Positions 31,383-41,799 of a stretch of DNA of 64,000 nucleotides are shown piece by piece. Source of the stretch: an uncultured Gammaproteobacteria bacterium (GTDB lineage: Bacteria; Pseudomonadota; Gammaproteobacteria; HK1); NCBI GenBank assembly GCA_958295835.1, contig OY282378.1:3373694-3437693 (forward strand). Reading direction: 5' to 3'. Positions within the stretch are counted from its first letter, which is position 1. The number at the start of each line of letters is the position of its first letter. The position numbers and the translations under genes were made by a program. The notes beneath the pieces were generated by a model, which searched no databases, was not told where the DNA came from, and worked only from the letters and a program-made list of their open reading frames with translations.

Positions 31383-33986
31383 TCATGCACGCTCGAGCGA
31401 CTTCAGCCGATACAGCGCATCGAGCGCTTCCCGCGGAGACAGCGCATCGGGGTCGACGGCGTCGAGCGCCTCGATGATCTTCGCGCCTCCCGGCGCCGGC
31501 GGGGGAGGCGGCGCGGCGTCCGCCGCGGGGCCGAACAGCGTGAGCTGCGGGGACGGGGGCTCGGTGAGGCTCGCGCGGGGGTTGCTCTCGAGGGTGTCGA
31601 GTATCTCCCGCGCGCGGGCGATGACCTCGCTGGGGATCCCGGCCAGCGCCGCCACCGCGAGGCCGTAGCTCCGATCCGCCGGGCCCTCCTTCACCCGGTG
31701 CATGAAGACGATCCGCCGCCCGTGCTCGATGGCGTCGAGGTGGATGTTGGCGACGCCGTCGGCATGGCGGGACAGCTCGGTGAGCTCGAAGTAGTGGGTT
31801 GCGAACAGCGTGAACGACCGGGTCCGGTGCGCGAGCTCGCGCGCGCAGGCCCAGGCGAGGGCGAGCCCGTCGTAGGTGCTGGTCCCGCGGCCGATCTCAT
31901 CGACGAGCACCAGGCTCCGGGCGGTGGCGTTGTTGAGGATCCGCGCCATCTCGGTCATCTCCACCATGAAGGTGGAGCGACCTCCGGCGAGGTCGTCGCC
32001 CGCGCCGATCCGGGTGAATATTCGATCGATGGGGCCGATCCGGGCGGAAGTGGCGGGAACGAAGCTCCCCGCGTGCGCGAGCACCGTGATGAGCGCCGTC
32101 TGGCGCATCAACGTCGATTTGCCGCCCATGTTCGGTCCCGTCACTACGAGCATGCGCCTCGATTCCCCGAGAGCGACGTCGTTGGGGATGAACGACTGCT
32201 TCGAGGTGTGTTCGACCACCGGATGCCGACCGCCCTCGATCCTGATGCCGGGCTGTTCGTCGAGCCGTGGTGCGCGGTAGTCGAGCGATTCGGCACGTTC
32301 GGCGAAGCTGCAGAGGACGTCGAGCTCGGCGATTGCCTGGGCGCAGCGTTGGAGCTCGGCGAGGTCCGCGGCCAGCCGCGCCACCAGCTCGTCGTAGAGC
32401 GTCTTCTCGCGCGCGAGCGCGCGCTCGCGCGCCCCGAGCACCCGGTCTTCGAATTGCTTGAGCTCGGGGGTGATGTAGCGCTCCGCGCCCTTCAAGGTCT
32501 GGCGCCGGATGTAGTCGGGAGGCGCCCGCTCGCTCTGGGCCTTCGAGAGCTCGATGTAGTAGCCGTGCACACGGTTGTACCCGACCCTCAGATTCGCCGC
32601 TCCGGTGCGTTCGCGCTCGCGCGCCTCGAGCGCTTCGAGGAACGCATCGGCGTCGGTGGACAGGCGACGCAGATCGTCGAGCTCGGCGTCGTAGCCGGCC
32701 GCGAGCACTCCGCCGTCGCGGATGAGCACCGGCGGGGTTTCCACCAGCGCGCGGTCCAGCAGCGTCACCATTTCCGGAAACTCCCGGTTCGCGCAGGTGA
32801 GCTCGTGGATACGCGGGCTGTCGGCGCCGGTGATCGCCTCCCGCAGTCGCGGCACGGTATGCAGCGCGGTGCGAAGCTGCGCCAGGTCGCGCGGCCGCGC
32901 GGTCGCGAGACCGATGCGCGAGAGGATGCGCTCCAGGTCCCCCACATCATCGAGCAGCGCGTGCGCGCGCTCGTGGATGCCGTCCTCGATCAGCGCTCCC
33001 ACCGCGTGCAGGCGTTTCGCCAGTGCTTTCCGGTCGCGGATGGGACGGGTCAGCCAGCGGCGCAGCAACCGGCTCCCCATCGGGGTCGCGGCGTGGTCCA
33101 TGACCGCGGCCAGCGTCGCCGAGTCGTCGCCCGAGAGCGCTTGGGTGATCTCCAGGTTGCGGCGCGTCACCGCATCGAGCACGAGCGCGTCGTCGTGCCG
33201 TTCGAAGCGTACTGCGGTCACGTGCGGGAGCGCGCCGCACTGCGTCTCCCGGGCGTAGACGATCAGCGCCCCCGCGGCACCGGTCGCCAGAGGGCGGTCC
33301 TCGATCTCGAAGGGAGAGAGATCGCGGGTCGAGAGCTGCTCGATGAGGACCTGCCGAGCCGATTCCGGCTCGAAGTGCCACGGCGGAAACCGCCGCAGCG
33401 CCGGGTGCTCGCCGAGCGGGGCCAGCGTCGGCGCGTTCTCGCACAGCAGGATCTCGGCCGGGCCGAGCCGCTCGATCTCGGCCCGAGCGCCCTCGGCGTC
33501 GTCGATCTCGGTGCAGGTGAACCTGCCGCTGGATAGCTCCAGCCCCGCGACGCCCCATCGCCCCGCGGCGCAACAGGCCGCGGCGAGCAGGTTGTCGCGG
33601 CGGTCTTCGAGCAGGTGCTCGTCGGTCAGGGTTCCCGGGGTGAGGATTCGGGTGACCCGCCGCTCCACCGGGCCGCGCGACGTCGCGGGGTCGCCGATCT
33701 GCTCGCAGATCGCGGCCGATTCACCCTTGCGCACGAGCTTCGCAAGATACGACTCGACCGAATGCGCCGGCACCCCCGCCATCGGGATCGGAACGCCGTC
33801 CGACCTCCCGCGCGAGGTGAGCGCGATGTCGAGCAGCTTCGAGGCGCGGCGGGCATCGTCGAAGAACAGCTCGTAGAAGTCCCCCATGCGATAGAAGAGC
33901 AGGGAATCGGGATGGTCTGACTTGATGCGCAGATACTGCGCGATGACGGGGGTGTTCCTGGGCGTGGCGGCGGGCACGGAGGTCAC
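31383..33986 (-). CDS. mutS: DNA mismatch repair protein MutS
   Basis: MutS recognises mispairs and recruits MutL. Visible regions are the mismatch-binding [15 protein letters not shown] (family Phe-x-Glu clamp residues), [16 protein letters not shown], the core and lever domains, and the ABC ATPase with Walker [10 protein letters not shown], signature STFMVEM and Walker [17 protein letters not shown]. The C-terminus has a Pro/Ala-rich linker and a final helical tetramerisation segment. GTG 33986 gives about 867 residues, and GTG 33977 is as good. An upstream in-frame ATG at 34067 would add 27 residues without homology. Confidence 0.95.
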   Translation of the reverse strand: MTSVPAATPRNTPVIAQYLRIKSDHPDSLLFYRMGDFYELFFDDARRASKLLDIALTSRGRSDGVPIPMAGVPAHSVESYLAKLVRKGESAAICEQIGDPATSRGPVERRVTRILTPGTLTDEHLLEDRRDNLLAAACCAAGRWGVAGLELSSGRFTCTEIDDAEGARAEIERLGPAEILLCENAPTLAPLGEHPALRRFPPWHFEPESARQVLIEQLSTRDLSPFEIEDRPLATGAAGALIVYARETQCGALPHVTAVRFERHDDALVLDAVTRRNLEITQALSGDDSATLAAVMDHAATPMGSRLLRRWLTRPIRDRKALAKRLHAVGALIEDGIHERAHALLDDVGDLERILSRIGLATARPRDLAQLRTALHTVPRLREAITGADSPRIHELTCANREFPEMVTLLDRALVETPPVLIRDGGVLAAGYDAELDDLRRLSTDADAFLEALEARERERTGAANLRVGYNRVHGYYIELSKAQSERAPPDYIRRQTLKGAERYITPELKQFEDRVLGARERALAREKTLYDELVARLAADLAELQRCAQAIAELDVLCSFAERAESLDYRAPRLDEQPGIRIEGGRHPVVEHTSKQSFIPNDVALGESRRMLVVTGPNMGGKSTLMRQTALITVLAHAGSFVPATSARIGPIDRIFTRIGAGDDLAGGRSTFMVEMTEMARILNNATARSLVLVDEIGRGTSTYDGLALAWACARELAHRTRSFTLFATHYFELTELSRHADGVANIHLDAIEHGRRIVFMHRVKEGPADRSYGLAVAALAGIPSEVIARAREILDTLESNPRASLTEPPSPQLTLFGPAADAAPPPPPAPGGAKIIEALDAVDPDALSPREALDALYRLKSLERA

Positions 33987-34230
33987 CGGCAGGGGAGGGA
34001 CGGTTCGGAGGCTGTGAGCCCGAAAGCATCCCACGATGAAGGACGACGCGCCATTCGGAATCCGCACCGCCCTCGGCGCGGAGGGCGCGACCCTCCACCG
34101 GGGCGGGGTCGTCGCACGACCGACCCGCGATGCGCTATCGCCGCTGCCGCCGGACGTTCATGATCGAGGTCGAGCTCCGGCCCGGCATCGACGAACGCGC
34201 ACGCCATCCTCGCGGCGCGGTCCGCCGAGG
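33987..34230. other. Non-coding gap between divergent mutS and htpG
   Basis: No gene is supported. A small frame runs from ATG 34130 to a TGA at 34304-34306 that overlaps the htpG ATG by one base (58 codons, very Arg-rich). It has no ribosome-binding site or recognisable motif, and the heat-shock promoter lies inside it, so I regard it as chance. Confidence 0.4.
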
Positions 34231-34259
34231 CTTGGAAGCGGTGCCGGCCGGCCCCATAT
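34231..34259 (+). promoter_or_regulatory. Sigma-32 (heat-shock) type promoter of htpG
   Basis: CTTGGAA at 34231-34237 and CCCCATAT at 34252-34259, 14 bases apart, match the sigma-32 consensus CTTGAAA and CCCCATNT with one mismatch. Transcription would start near 34266, leaving a leader of about 40 bases before the htpG ATG. htpG is a classic sigma-32 gene in Proteobacteria. Confidence 0.75.
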
Positions 34260-34305
34260 CCGGCCCTCGGGAAATCGGCGAACCGCGCATGAAGGAGACT
34301 GCGTG

Positions 34306-36348
34306 ATGGATGAGGTTCAGACGAAGGAGACTCACGGATTCCAGACCGAGGTCCGCAAGCTGCTGGATCTCATGGTTCATTCGCTCTACAGCAACAAGGA
34401 GATCTTTCTGCGGGAGCTGATCTCCAATGCGTCGGACGCGGCGGACAAGCTCAGGTTCGAAGCCCTGTCGGACGACGCCCTCTACGAAGGTGACGGCGAG
34501 ATCGGGGTCCGCGTGTCTTTCGATCCGGATGCCCGCACGATTTCAGTGCGGGACAACGGCATCGGCATGACGCGCGAGGAGATCGCCGCCAACCTCGGGA
34601 CCATCGCCCGCTCGGGCACCCGTCGGTTCTTCGAATCGCTGACGGGCGACAGCGCGAAGGACACCCGGCTCATCGGCCAGTTCGGCGTCGGGTTCTACTC
34701 CAGCTTCATCGTCGCCGATCACGTCACCGTCACCTCGCGCCGCGCCGGCCGTCCCGCCGCGGAAGGCGTGCGCTGGGAGTCGGACGGCGAGGGCGAGTTC
34801 ACCGTCGAGACCATCGAGGTCGAGCTGCGGGGCACCGAGGTCGTTCTGCATCTGCGAGACGGCGAGGACGAGTTCCTCGACCGGTATCGCCTGCGAGGCA
34901 TCGTGCGCAAGTACTCCGATCACGTGTCCATCCCCATTCTGATGCCGGGAGAAGGCACGGGCGACGACGAGGGCAAGGGCGAGGGGAAAGACGAGGAGAA
35001 GGACGAGGAGACGATCAACACCGCGACCGCGCTGTGGGCACGGAGCAAGAGCGAGCTCGTCGATGACGACTACAAGGGCTTCTACAAGCACGTCGCGCAC
35101 GATTTCGAGGATCCCCTCGCGTGGGTCCACAGCCGGGTCGAAGGCAACCTCGAATACAGCCTGCTGCTGTTCATTCCGGCTCGCGCTCCGTTCGACATGT
35201 GGGACCGCAACGTGCGGCGCGGGGTGAAGCTCTACGTCCGGCGGGTGTTCATCATGGACGACGCCGAGCATCTGATGCCGGCGTATCTGCGCTTCGTGCG
35301 TGGAGTCGTCGATTCCGCGGATCTCCCGCTCAACATCTCCCGCGAGATCCTTCAGGAGAACCGCCGGATCCAGTCGATTCGAACCGGCGCGGTGAAGCGG
35401 GTGCTCGACCTGCTGGGCGGGATCGCCAAGGACGAGCCGGACAGGTACGCGACGTTCTGGAAGCACTTCGGCCAAGTGCTCAAGGAGGGCGTGGTCGAGG
35501 ACGACCGGAACCGGGAGCAGATCGCGAAGCTGTTGCGGTTCGCGTCCACCCAGGATGCGGAGGATGCGCAGACGGTCTCCCTGGACGACTACGTCGCCCG
35601 CATGAAGGACGGGCAGAAGGGCATCTACTACATCACCGCCGACGGATACCGCACCGCGCGCAACAGTCCCCACCTCGAAGTGTTCGACAAGCACGGCCTG
35701 GAGGTGCTGCTGCTCGCCGACCCGATCGACGAGTGGCTGGTCATGCATCTCACCGAATACGACGGAAAGCCGCTCGTGTCGGTGATGAAGGGCGAGCTCG
35801 ATCTCGGCGACGTCGCCAGGGAGGATGACGCATCGGGGGATGAGGCGGACGGCGACGCTGATCATGCGCCGGTGCTGGAGAAGTTCCGGGAAGCGCTCTC
35901 CGGGCGGGTCAAGGATGTGCGCGCCACCCGCCGTCTCTCGACCTCGCCGGCCTGCCTCGTCGGCGAGGAGCACGAGCTGAGCCGCCATCTCGAACGCATC
36001 CTCGATGCAGCGGGACGGAAGATCGACGCGACCAAACCTATCCTGGAAGTCAACCCGGACCATCCGATGGTCGCCCGGCTCGCGGCGGAGACCGATCCGG
36101 ATCGGTGCGAGGACTGGGCGAGCCTGATCTTCGACCAGGCCCTGCTCAGCGAGGGCGGGAAGCTCGAGGATCCCGCCGCGTTCGTACGGCGGATGAACGA
36201 GGTGATCGTCACCCTCGCGCAGGGTGAGTCCGGGGGGCCGCCGCGCAAGCGCGCGAAGCGGATCGCGGAGGAGGCCACGAAGAAGGCGGGGAAGGAGGGT
36301 GCCGAGCCGAGTGCGCAAGAGGAGCCGGACGGATCGGCGCAGTGCTGA
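34306..36348 (+). CDS. htpG: Hsp90-family chaperone HtpG
   Basis: HtpG is an ATP-dependent chaperone that remodels client proteins with DnaK. The 680-residue protein has the N-terminal GHKL ATPase motifs [34 protein letters not shown] and [16 protein letters not shown]. The middle domain has [13 protein letters not shown]. Two features are unusual. An Asp/Glu/Lys/Gly-rich linker of about 20 residues sits at about 215-237, where E. coli HtpG is short. A basic tail of about 35 residues ([18 protein letters not shown]...) ends in Cys. ATG 34306 has AAGGAGA at 34292-34298. Confidence 0.96.
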   Translation: MDEVQTKETHGFQTEVRKLLDLMVHSLYSNKEIFLRELISNASDAADKLRFEALSDDALYEGDGEIGVRVSFDPDARTISVRDNGIGMTREEIAANLGTIARSGTRRFFESLTGDSAKDTRLIGQFGVGFYSSFIVADHVTVTSRRAGRPAAEGVRWESDGEGEFTVETIEVELRGTEVVLHLRDGEDEFLDRYRLRGIVRKYSDHVSIPILMPGEGTGDDEGKGEGKDEEKDEETINTATALWARSKSELVDDDYKGFYKHVAHDFEDPLAWVHSRVEGNLEYSLLLFIPARAPFDMWDRNVRRGVKLYVRRVFIMDDAEHLMPAYLRFVRGVVDSADLPLNISREILQENRRIQSIRTGAVKRVLDLLGGIAKDEPDRYATFWKHFGQVLKEGVVEDDRNREQIAKLLRFASTQDAEDAQTVSLDDYVARMKDGQKGIYYITADGYRTARNSPHLEVFDKHGLEVLLLADPIDEWLVMHLTEYDGKPLVSVMKGELDLGDVAREDDASGDEADGDADHAPVLEKFREALSGRVKDVRATRRLSTSPACLVGEEHELSRHLERILDAAGRKIDATKPILEVNPDHPMVARLAAETDPDRCEDWASLIFDQALLSEGGKLEDPAAFVRRMNEVIVTLAQGESGGPPRKRAKRIAEEATKKAGKEGAEPSAQEEPDGSAQC

Positions 36349-36615
36349 GCCCCGATCGTACGGAGCATCGGATTTTCCCGGAAGGGCCGGCGTCCCGCCC
36401 GCGGCGGACCGAAGCTCCAAGGCCGAAGACCCGCGAAACGACGATACCGGGACGCTCGCGCTTGCGGGCGTCGGCAGCCCCGGGGAGCTGCGACGGACTT
36501 GCTCCATCGGCTCCCGCGCTTCAAGCGGAGGTCACCCACCGATCGACAGCTAGCCCCCTCATGCTCTCGCCTCCGACCTGGCGCCATCCCGCGATGTTCG
36601 AGCATCGCCGGTCGG

Positions 36616-37578
36616 ATGGCCACATCCATCGTGTCCTCGCCTTCGGCCCCTGACGCTCTCGCCGCGCTCGCGCGCGAGGCGATCGAGGAGTTGCGCACCG
36701 TCACCGACCTCGTGCGCTGGGGAGCGGCCCGGCTGGATGGCGCCGGCGTCGCGTTCGGCCACGGCGCCGGCAACGCGGTGGACGAGGCGATCGTCCTCGT
36801 GCTGCACGCGGCAGGCCTGCGTCCCGGGGCGCCGGATCCCCTGTTCGCCGCGCGCCTCACCACACGGGAGCGCCGTGCGGCGGTCGATCTGATCCTGCGC
36901 CGGATCCGCGAACGTATCCCCGCCCCTTATCTCACCGGTCGGGCATGGTTCGCGGGCCTGGAGCTCGCCTGCGATCCGCGCGCCCTGGTGCCGCGCTCAC
37001 CGATCGCGGAATGGATCGAGCGCGGCTTCGAGCCTTGGCTGGACCCGGACGCGGTGGAGCGGGTGCTGGAGATCGGCACCGGCGGCGGGGCCATCGCGAT
37101 CGCCTGCGCGATAGCGTTTCCGAACGCGACGATCGACGCGGTCGACGTCTGTGACGACGCCCTCGCGCTGGCGCGCGAGAACTGCGCCGCACACGGCGTC
37201 GAGGATCGGGTACGGCTCTCGCGATCGGACGTCTATGCCGGGGCGCGCGGGCGCTACGACCTGATCGTCAGCAATCCTCCCTATGTCGATGCCGGGACGA
37301 TGGCCTCGCTCGATCCGGAGTACCGCCACGAGCCCCGGCTCGGGCTTGCGGCGGGCGCCGACGGCCTCGACTGCGTGCGTCGGATCCTGACCGGAGCGGG
37401 CGAACACCTGCGCGCCGGCGGGGTGCTGGTCTGCGAAGTGGGCGCATCCCGACCCGCGCTGGAACGGGCCTGTCCGGAGGCCGGCTTCACCTGGCTGGAG
37501 CTCGAGCGGGGCGGTGAAGGCGTCTTCCTGCTGACCGGAGTGCAGCTCGCGGAGCTGAAGCTTCCCGGCGGGGGTTGA
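36616..37578 (+). CDS. prmB: Ribosomal protein L3 glutamine methyltransferase PrmB
   Basis: PrmB methylates a glutamine in ribosomal protein L3. The 320-residue protein matches E. coli PrmB: LRTVTDLVRWGAARL, FGHGAGNAVDEAIVLVL, RIRERIPAPYLTGRAWFAG, LVPRSPIAEWIE, the SAM site EIGTGGGAIAIACA and the catalytic SNPPYVDA, followed by EYRHEPRLGLAAGADGLD. These separate it from the release-factor enzyme PrmC. prmB and aroC are neighbours in E. coli; here they are split by a Uma2 gene. ATG 36616 is used because homology begins soon after. Confidence 0.95.
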   Translation: MATSIVSSPSAPDALAALAREAIEELRTVTDLVRWGAARLDGAGVAFGHGAGNAVDEAIVLVLHAAGLRPGAPDPLFAARLTTRERRAAVDLILRRIRERIPAPYLTGRAWFAGLELACDPRALVPRSPIAEWIERGFEPWLDPDAVERVLEIGTGGGAIAIACAIAFPNATIDAVDVCDDALALARENCAAHGVEDRVRLSRSDVYAGARGRYDLIVSNPPYVDAGTMASLDPEYRHEPRLGLAAGADGLDCVRRILTGAGEHLRAGGVLVCEVGASRPALERACPEAGFTWLELERGGEGVFLLTGVQLAELKLPGGG

Positions 37579-37702
37579 ATCGCGGATTGAAGTTTTTCCG
37601 TGTGGGCCCAATCGCCGCGCGCAACGCTCTCGGGCAAGGCGGCAGAGACCGCGTGAGCGGAGACGACCGTGAGCCGCGCCATTCCCGATGAAACGCGCTA
37701 CG

Positions 37703-37795
37703 ATGAAATCCATGACGACCACCGAATCGTCGCCGCTTGAAGGCTTCGCCGCCGACGTGTCCGCGGTGTTCGACGCCCCGGAATCGGGCGCGTGA
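37703..37795 (+). pseudogene. Remnant of a second Uma2-family gene (internal deletion)
   Basis: A 30-codon frame starts MKSMTTTE, like the MKAVTATD...TTE start of the Uma2 gene 150 bases downstream. It then jumps straight to SPLEGFAADVSAVFDAPESG, which matches the last 20 residues of that gene. At DNA level the shared 3' ends, 37731-37795 and 38444-38506, differ at only a few positions. The simplest reading is a tandem copy that lost its whole catalytic core. Codons remain in frame, so the mini-gene could still be translated. Confidence 0.75.
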
Positions 37796-37846
37796 GCGGT
37801 GATGTGCGGGAGACAATTTGGTTCCATGCGAGAGCCGTGAACCGGA

Positions 37847-38506
37847 GTGAAAGCCGTGACTGCGACCGATCCTGCAACGACCGAACCCGTGACGGCCCCA
37901 CCGGCCGCCCGGCCGCACGCGCTGGCCTCCCTCCTGTGCGACCTTCTGCCGTCCCAGGGGCACTGGAGCGACGATGCCTACCTGTGGCTCACCGATTACA
38001 GCAACCGCCTGATCGAGTTCACCGACGGACGCGTGGAGGAATTGTCCATGCCGACCGACACGCATCAGGTCGTTCTCCTGTACCTCTACGACCTGTTCCG
38101 TACATGGATCAAGCCGCGTGGTGGCGTCGTCATGGTCGCCGCGTTGCGGATGCGTATCCGCGAAGGCAAGTTCCGCGAACCCGATCTGCTGATGCTCCGT
38201 GACCGCTCGGACCCTCGCCGTCAGGACCGCTACTGGCTTGGCGCGGATCTGGTGGTCGAGGTCGTGAGCCCGGACGACCCGGATCGAGATCTGGTGGAGA
38301 AGCGTGTGGACTACGCCGAGGGGAGCATCCCGGAGTACTGGATCGCCGACCCGCGTGGCGAGACGATCACGGTGCTCGTGCTTGACGGGGACCGGTACGT
38401 CGAACATGGCGTGTTCGGACGCGGTGCCTCGGCCACATCACCGCTGCTCGAAGGCTTCGCCGCCGACGTGTCCACGGTGTTCGACGCCCCGGAGTCGGGC
38501 GTGTGA
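37847..38506 (+). CDS. Uma2-family PD-(D/E)xK nuclease-like protein
   Basis: The 219-residue protein belongs to the Uma2 (DUF820) family, a restriction-endonuclease-like fold that is expanded in cyanobacteria and planctomycetes and has no settled function. Family motifs are RLIEFTDGRVEELSMPTDTHQ, REPDLLMLRD (catalytic Pro-Asp), DLVVEVVSPDDPDRD (Glu-x-Val), then EKRVDYAEGSIPEYWIADP. All acidic residues expected of an active site and the Lys are present. Start is GTG 37847 or GTG 37856; the latter is better spaced from GGAG. It interrupts the prmB-aroC pair next to a deleted sister copy, which suggests acquisition by transfer. Confidence 0.85.
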   Translation: MKAVTATDPATTEPVTAPPAARPHALASLLCDLLPSQGHWSDDAYLWLTDYSNRLIEFTDGRVEELSMPTDTHQVVLLYLYDLFRTWIKPRGGVVMVAALRMRIREGKFREPDLLMLRDRSDPRRQDRYWLGADLVVEVVSPDDPDRDLVEKRVDYAEGSIPEYWIADPRGETITVLVLDGDRYVEHGVFGRGASATSPLLEGFAADVSTVFDAPESGV

Positions 38507-38541
38507 GGCGGTAGACCTGCTGCTTGCAATTTTCAAGGTTC

Positions 38542-38569
38542 TTGCCAGGACGGAGCCGTGCCGTAGCAT
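38542..38569 (+). promoter_or_regulatory. Probable aroC promoter with almost no leader
   Basis: TTGCCA (38542-38547) and TAGCAT (38564-38569) are 16 bases apart and match consensus at 5 and 4 of 6 positions. The expected transcription start, about 38576, coincides with the A of the aroC ATG, so the message could be leaderless. No ribosome-binding site is visible between the -10 and the ATG. Confidence 0.5.
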
Positions 38570-38575
38570 CACCCC

Positions 38576-39694
<1,119 letters not shown>

Positions 39695-39733
39695 GCGGCC
39701 CGGTCGGGCCACCCTCGTCGTGAAGGGGACCGG

Positions 39734-41185
39734 CTATCCCTCGACGTTCGTTCCACCCACCGTCAGCCCATCGACGCGAAGGGTCGGCTGTCCGACTCCT
39801 ACGGGGACGATCTGGCCGTCCTTCCCGCAGATCCCGACGCCCCAGTCGAGCTCGAGGTCGTTGCCGACCATGCTCACGCGGGTGAGAACGTCGGGTCCGT
39901 TGCCGATGAGGGTCGCCCCCTTGACCGGCCGCGTGACCTTGCCGCCTTCGACGAGGTACGCCTCGCTCGCGGAGAAGACGAACTTTCCGGAGGTGATGTC
40001 CACCTGCCCGCCGCCGAAGCTCACCGCGTAGAGCCCCTTGTCCACCGACGCGATGATCTCGTCGTGATCGTATCGGCCGGGAAGCATGTAGGTGTTGGTC
40101 ATGCGGGGCATCGGCAGATGGGCGTAGGATTCACGCCGGCCGTTGCCGGTCGATTGCGTTCCGGTGAGGCGCGCGTTCAGCTTGTCCTGCATGTATCCCT
40201 TCAGGATGCCGCCTTCGATGAGGGTCGTGCACCGGGTCGGCGTGCCTTCGTCGTCGATGGTGAGGGACCCGCGGCGCCGCTCCAGGGTGCCGTCGTCGAC
40301 CACGGTGCACTGCTCGCTCGCGACCCGCTCGCCGATGCGGCCGGCGAACACCGAGCTGCCCTTGCGGTTGAAGTCGCCTTCCAGGCCGTGCCCGATCGCC
40401 TCGTGCAGCAGCACTCCGGGCCAACCCGGTCCGAGCACCACGGTCGTGGTGCCCGCCGGCGCGGGCTCCGCGTCGAGATTGACCAGCGCCTGACGCACCG
40501 CCTCGCGCGCGTAGGCGCAGGCGCGGTCTTCCGTGTCGGTGAAGTAGTGGTAGTCGTAGCGTCCGCCTCCGCCGGTCGATGCCTGCTCGCGCCGCCCGTC
40601 ACGTTCGACGATGACGCTCACGTTCATCCTCACCAGCGGGCGCACGTCGCCGGCGAAGGTGCCGTCGCTGGACGCGACGAGGATCCGGCTGTATTCGCCG
40701 GCGAGGCTGACGATGACCTGGTGCACGTGCGGGTCGAGCTTCCGGGCTTCCGCGTCGACGCGCTCCAGCAAGGCGATACGCGCGCGCTCGTCGAACGACT
40801 CGATCGGATCGAGGGCGGAGTAGAGCGCCGGAGCGGACGAGCCCCGCCAGGCCCGGATGCGGCCGTCGCCGCCCGCGCGCGCGATGCTGCGCGCGGCCGT
40901 CGCCGCATGAGCGAGGGCGCGGGGTGCGAGCTCGTCGGAGTACGCGAACCCGCTCTTCTCGCCACTCATCGCCCGCACCCCGACGCCTTGCTCGATGTTG
41001 TGGCTGCCCTGCTTCACGATGCCGTCTTCAAGCACCCATGCCTCGGACCGTGTCGATTCGAAGTAGAGATCCGCCTCGTCGACGGAGTGCTCGCGCAGCC
41101 GGCCCAGAGTGGATTCGAGATCCCTTTCGGAGAGATCGCCGGATGCGAGGATGTCGTTACGAACGATGTCGAGTGCCTGACTCAT
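39734..41185 (-). CDS. tldD: Metalloprotease TldD
   Basis: TldD and its partner TldE (PmbA) form a zinc protease that degrades unfolded peptides, matures some ribosomal peptides and degrades the CcdA antitoxin. The 483-residue product has the zinc motif [11 protein letters not shown] at about residue 258, which distinguishes TldD from TldE, with [13 protein letters not shown] at the start and [12 protein letters not shown] and [27 protein letters not shown] near the end (given in part). ATG 41185 is used; the frame is open upstream without homology. tldE is not in the window. Confidence 0.96.
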   Translation of the reverse strand: MSQALDIVRNDILASGDLSERDLESTLGRLREHSVDEADLYFESTRSEAWVLEDGIVKQGSHNIEQGVGVRAMSGEKSGFAYSDELAPRALAHAATAARSIARAGGDGRIRAWRGSSAPALYSALDPIESFDERARIALLERVDAEARKLDPHVHQVIVSLAGEYSRILVASSDGTFAGDVRPLVRMNVSVIVERDGRREQASTGGGGRYDYHYFTDTEDRACAYAREAVRQALVNLDAEPAPAGTTTVVLGPGWPGVLLHEAIGHGLEGDFNRKGSSVFAGRIGERVASEQCTVVDDGTLERRRGSLTIDDEGTPTRCTTLIEGGILKGYMQDKLNARLTGTQSTGNGRRESYAHLPMPRMTNTYMLPGRYDHDEIIASVDKGLYAVSFGGGQVDITSGKFVFSASEAYLVEGGKVTRPVKGATLIGNGPDVLTRVSMVGNDLELDWGVGICGKDGQIVPVGVGQPTLRVDGLTVGGTNVEG

Positions 41186-41354
41186 GCCTTGGTCCGCCGG
41201 GGCCGTGGGGGAGGCCACGAGCATAGCACCGCGGGCGGTGCCCGATCCGCACCGATTCGTATTGGAAAAGACTATCCGGCGCCTTGATGAAGCTATTCCC
41301 GCCGCTGTTCCGAACATGAGTCGACAATCGAGACCGCCCCCCGTTTCCACGGAG

Positions 41355-41377
41355 CCTGCCCCGGCAGGCAGTAAGCC
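41355..41377 (+). repeat. 23-base repeat, copy A
   Basis: CCTGCCCCGGCAGGCAGTAA plus GCC matches 44442-44464 at 19 of 23 positions. It overlaps a short inverted repeat, GCCTGCC-CC-GGCAGGC (41354-41369). It sits at the left edge of the transposase remnant. Confidence 0.6.
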
Positions 41378-41567
41378 GGGGGGCAGGCTCTACGTGCCGA
41401 CCCTGGCGGGATTCCTGTACTTGGCCATCGTCCTCGACGTGTTCAGCCGCCGGGTCGTGGGCTGGGCGATGGCCGGGCATCTGCGCACCGAACTCGTGCT
41501 CGACGCACTCGACATGGCCGTCGAACAACGCCGCCCGGACTCCGTCATCCACCACTCCGTCAGGTGA
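41370..41567 (+). mobile_element. IS3-type transposase OrfB fragment
   Basis: The frame encodes [20 protein letters not shown], then FSRRVVGWAMAGHLRTELVLDALDMAVEQRRPDSVIHHS and a stop soon after (VR*). This is the middle of an IS3-family DDE transposase: VLDVFSRRVVGWAM around the second Asp and the segment ending IHHS, where the intact enzyme continues with DQGSQYTS. Both ends are missing. The adjacent TGACTGGACACCACC (41575-41589) looks like an IS terminus. It is a decayed element, not an active one. Confidence 0.85.
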
Positions 41568-41799
41568 TCGATTTGACTGGACACCACCGCCGTCAGGGCC
41601 TTCCGCTCCCGGTATCCGGCGGGTGACAATGCCATCGTCAGCCCTGCCGTGAAGACACTTGACCGAATTCGACGAGGCGAACCGCTGCTTGCGACGGTCC
41701 GCACGACAAGGGATCTTTCATGATGACCATCCCCACCTGCCTCCATGTCGAGCCGGCGCCGGGCCGTCGCGGACGGTTCGGGCAACGGAGATTGCGCGA
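41568..41799. other. Decayed IS-flanking DNA and hom leader
   Basis: No intact gene lies here. On the minus strand a short frame reads MALSPAGYRERK, reminiscent of the LSPxxY end of IS transposases, but too short to be sure. On the plus strand a 27-codon frame runs from ATG 41720 to TGA 41801-41803 with AAGGGA seven bases upstream; it ends in an ATGA overlap with hom. Confidence 0.4.

Noticed and set aside
34130..34306. 58-codon Arg-rich frame ending on the htpG start
   Set aside because: The sigma-32 promoter for htpG lies within it, it has no ribosome-binding site and its composition is that of random GC-rich sequence.
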